Below, piece by piece: positions 63,767 through 64,000 of a stretch of 64,000 nucleotides of DNA (position 1 is the stretch's first letter; every line of letters starts with the position of its first letter). The notes beneath the pieces were generated by a model. The model saw nothing but the letters and a program-made list of their open reading frames with translations, made no database searches and had not been told where the DNA came from. Source of the DNA: Wenzhouxiangella sediminis (GTDB taxonomy: Bacteria; Pseudomonadota; Gammaproteobacteria; Xanthomonadales; Wenzhouxiangellaceae). The stretch spans positions 1-64,000 of the forward strand of contig NZ_QUZK01000016.1 of NCBI RefSeq assembly GCF_003410055.1, given 5' to 3'. The position numbers and the translations under genes were made by a program.

Positions 63767-64000
63767 TCACACCGTCGATTGCAGTTGCCGCTGCAGCGCC
63801 CCGAATACACGTTCAGGCAGCAGTTGCTGCATGCATCGATTCACGGGACAGGACTTCTGATGGGCCGTACCGAAGCAAGGCTGGCACGACAGATCGGTGG
63901 CCAGCACGAGATGGTCTCTCCCGGCAGGCGGATAGGGCCCCATCACACGCGGCAGCGAGGGCCCGAACAGCGCAATCACCGGGCGGTTCAGCGCCGCAGC
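63767..64000 (-). CDS. Glycosyltransferase family 9 protein, 3' part only
   Basis: The C-terminal 77 residues of a heptosyltransferase-type (GT9) enzyme; the gene continues past the right edge of the window. The reading frame runs through to the end as ALNRPVIALFGPSLPRVMGP, which is the nucleotide-sugar site of this family. Then come LSCQPCFGTAHQKSC and NRCMQQLLPERVFGAL, the usual Cys-rich end. It probably adds a sugar to lipopolysaccharide core. The exact enzyme cannot be named from this part. Confidence 0.88.
   Translation of the reverse strand, partial: AAALNRPVIALFGPSLPRVMGPYPPAGRDHLVLATDLSCQPCFGTAHQKSCPVNRCMQQLLPERVFGALQRQLQSTV

Overview
The window is a GC-rich, densely coded stretch of a free-living Gammaproteobacterium. 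The gene content (DUF1415, a YheT-type hydrolase, a PA4780-type RIO kinase, an OleA-like thiolase, IPTL/PEP-CTERM-like surface proteins and many GGDEF proteins) suggests a relative of the Xanthomonadales/Chromatiales such as a Wenzhouxiangella-like organism. This taxonomic guess is an inference from gene content, not a measured result. No rRNA, tRNA, CRISPR array, phage or insertion sequence was recognised.

Layout. 0.1-3.4 kb: a minus-strand phosphonate-type ABC transporter (phnD-phnC-phnE-phnE). 3.5-7.5 kb: a minus-strand operon of a small DUF2007 zinc-ribbon protein, a PlsC acyltransferase, a YheT hydrolase and a TPR/sulfotransferase-like protein. 7.7-14.5 kb: a ferredoxin-flavin reductase, a four-PAS/GAF/GGDEF/EAL c-di-GMP enzyme, an MFS transporter with an acidic tail and an SDR. 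14.6-18.9 kb: a secreted beta-helix protein, a GntR repressor/DUF5808 pair with a palindromic operator, and an ECF sigma/anti-sigma/DUF4097 operon. 18.9-29.3 kb: mostly housekeeping or poorly characterised genes (GGDEF, CYTH, lipoprotein, M14 carboxypeptidase, DUF1415, DEAD-box helicase, thioredoxin-CcdA fusion, DUF2062).

29.5-37.3 kb is an island of three large secreted proteins (LamG/Ig-like, beta-helix/DUF11, beta-helix). It is followed by a tiny 2OG-Fe(II) oxygenase-like protein, an LpxL-like acyltransferase that lacks the catalytic acid, an Sm-like membrane protein, an ankyrin-DUF4253 protein, a proline symporter, a MASE1-GGDEF protein, a kelch protein, DUF808 and a giant DUF11 protein. 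51-64 kb holds a small basic protein, the RIO kinase, more secreted proteins (including a metzincin protease), a lone OleA-like thiolase, a PQQ-type sugar dehydrogenase, an isolated second elongation factor G behind a promoter with an attenuator-like hairpin, a beta-propeller protein and the 3' end of a family 9 glycosyltransferase.

The most unusual signal is on the secreted proteins. Five of them end in a short shared tail of the form F-x-D-x-F-(E/D/G) directly before the stop, and a sixth carries the same motif just after its signal peptide. A separate set of four secreted proteins instead ends in a proline-rich motif plus one transmembrane helix and a basic end (IPTL-CTERM-like). The two tail types never occur on the same protein here, which suggests two parallel surface-sorting routes. 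No sorting enzyme lies in the window.
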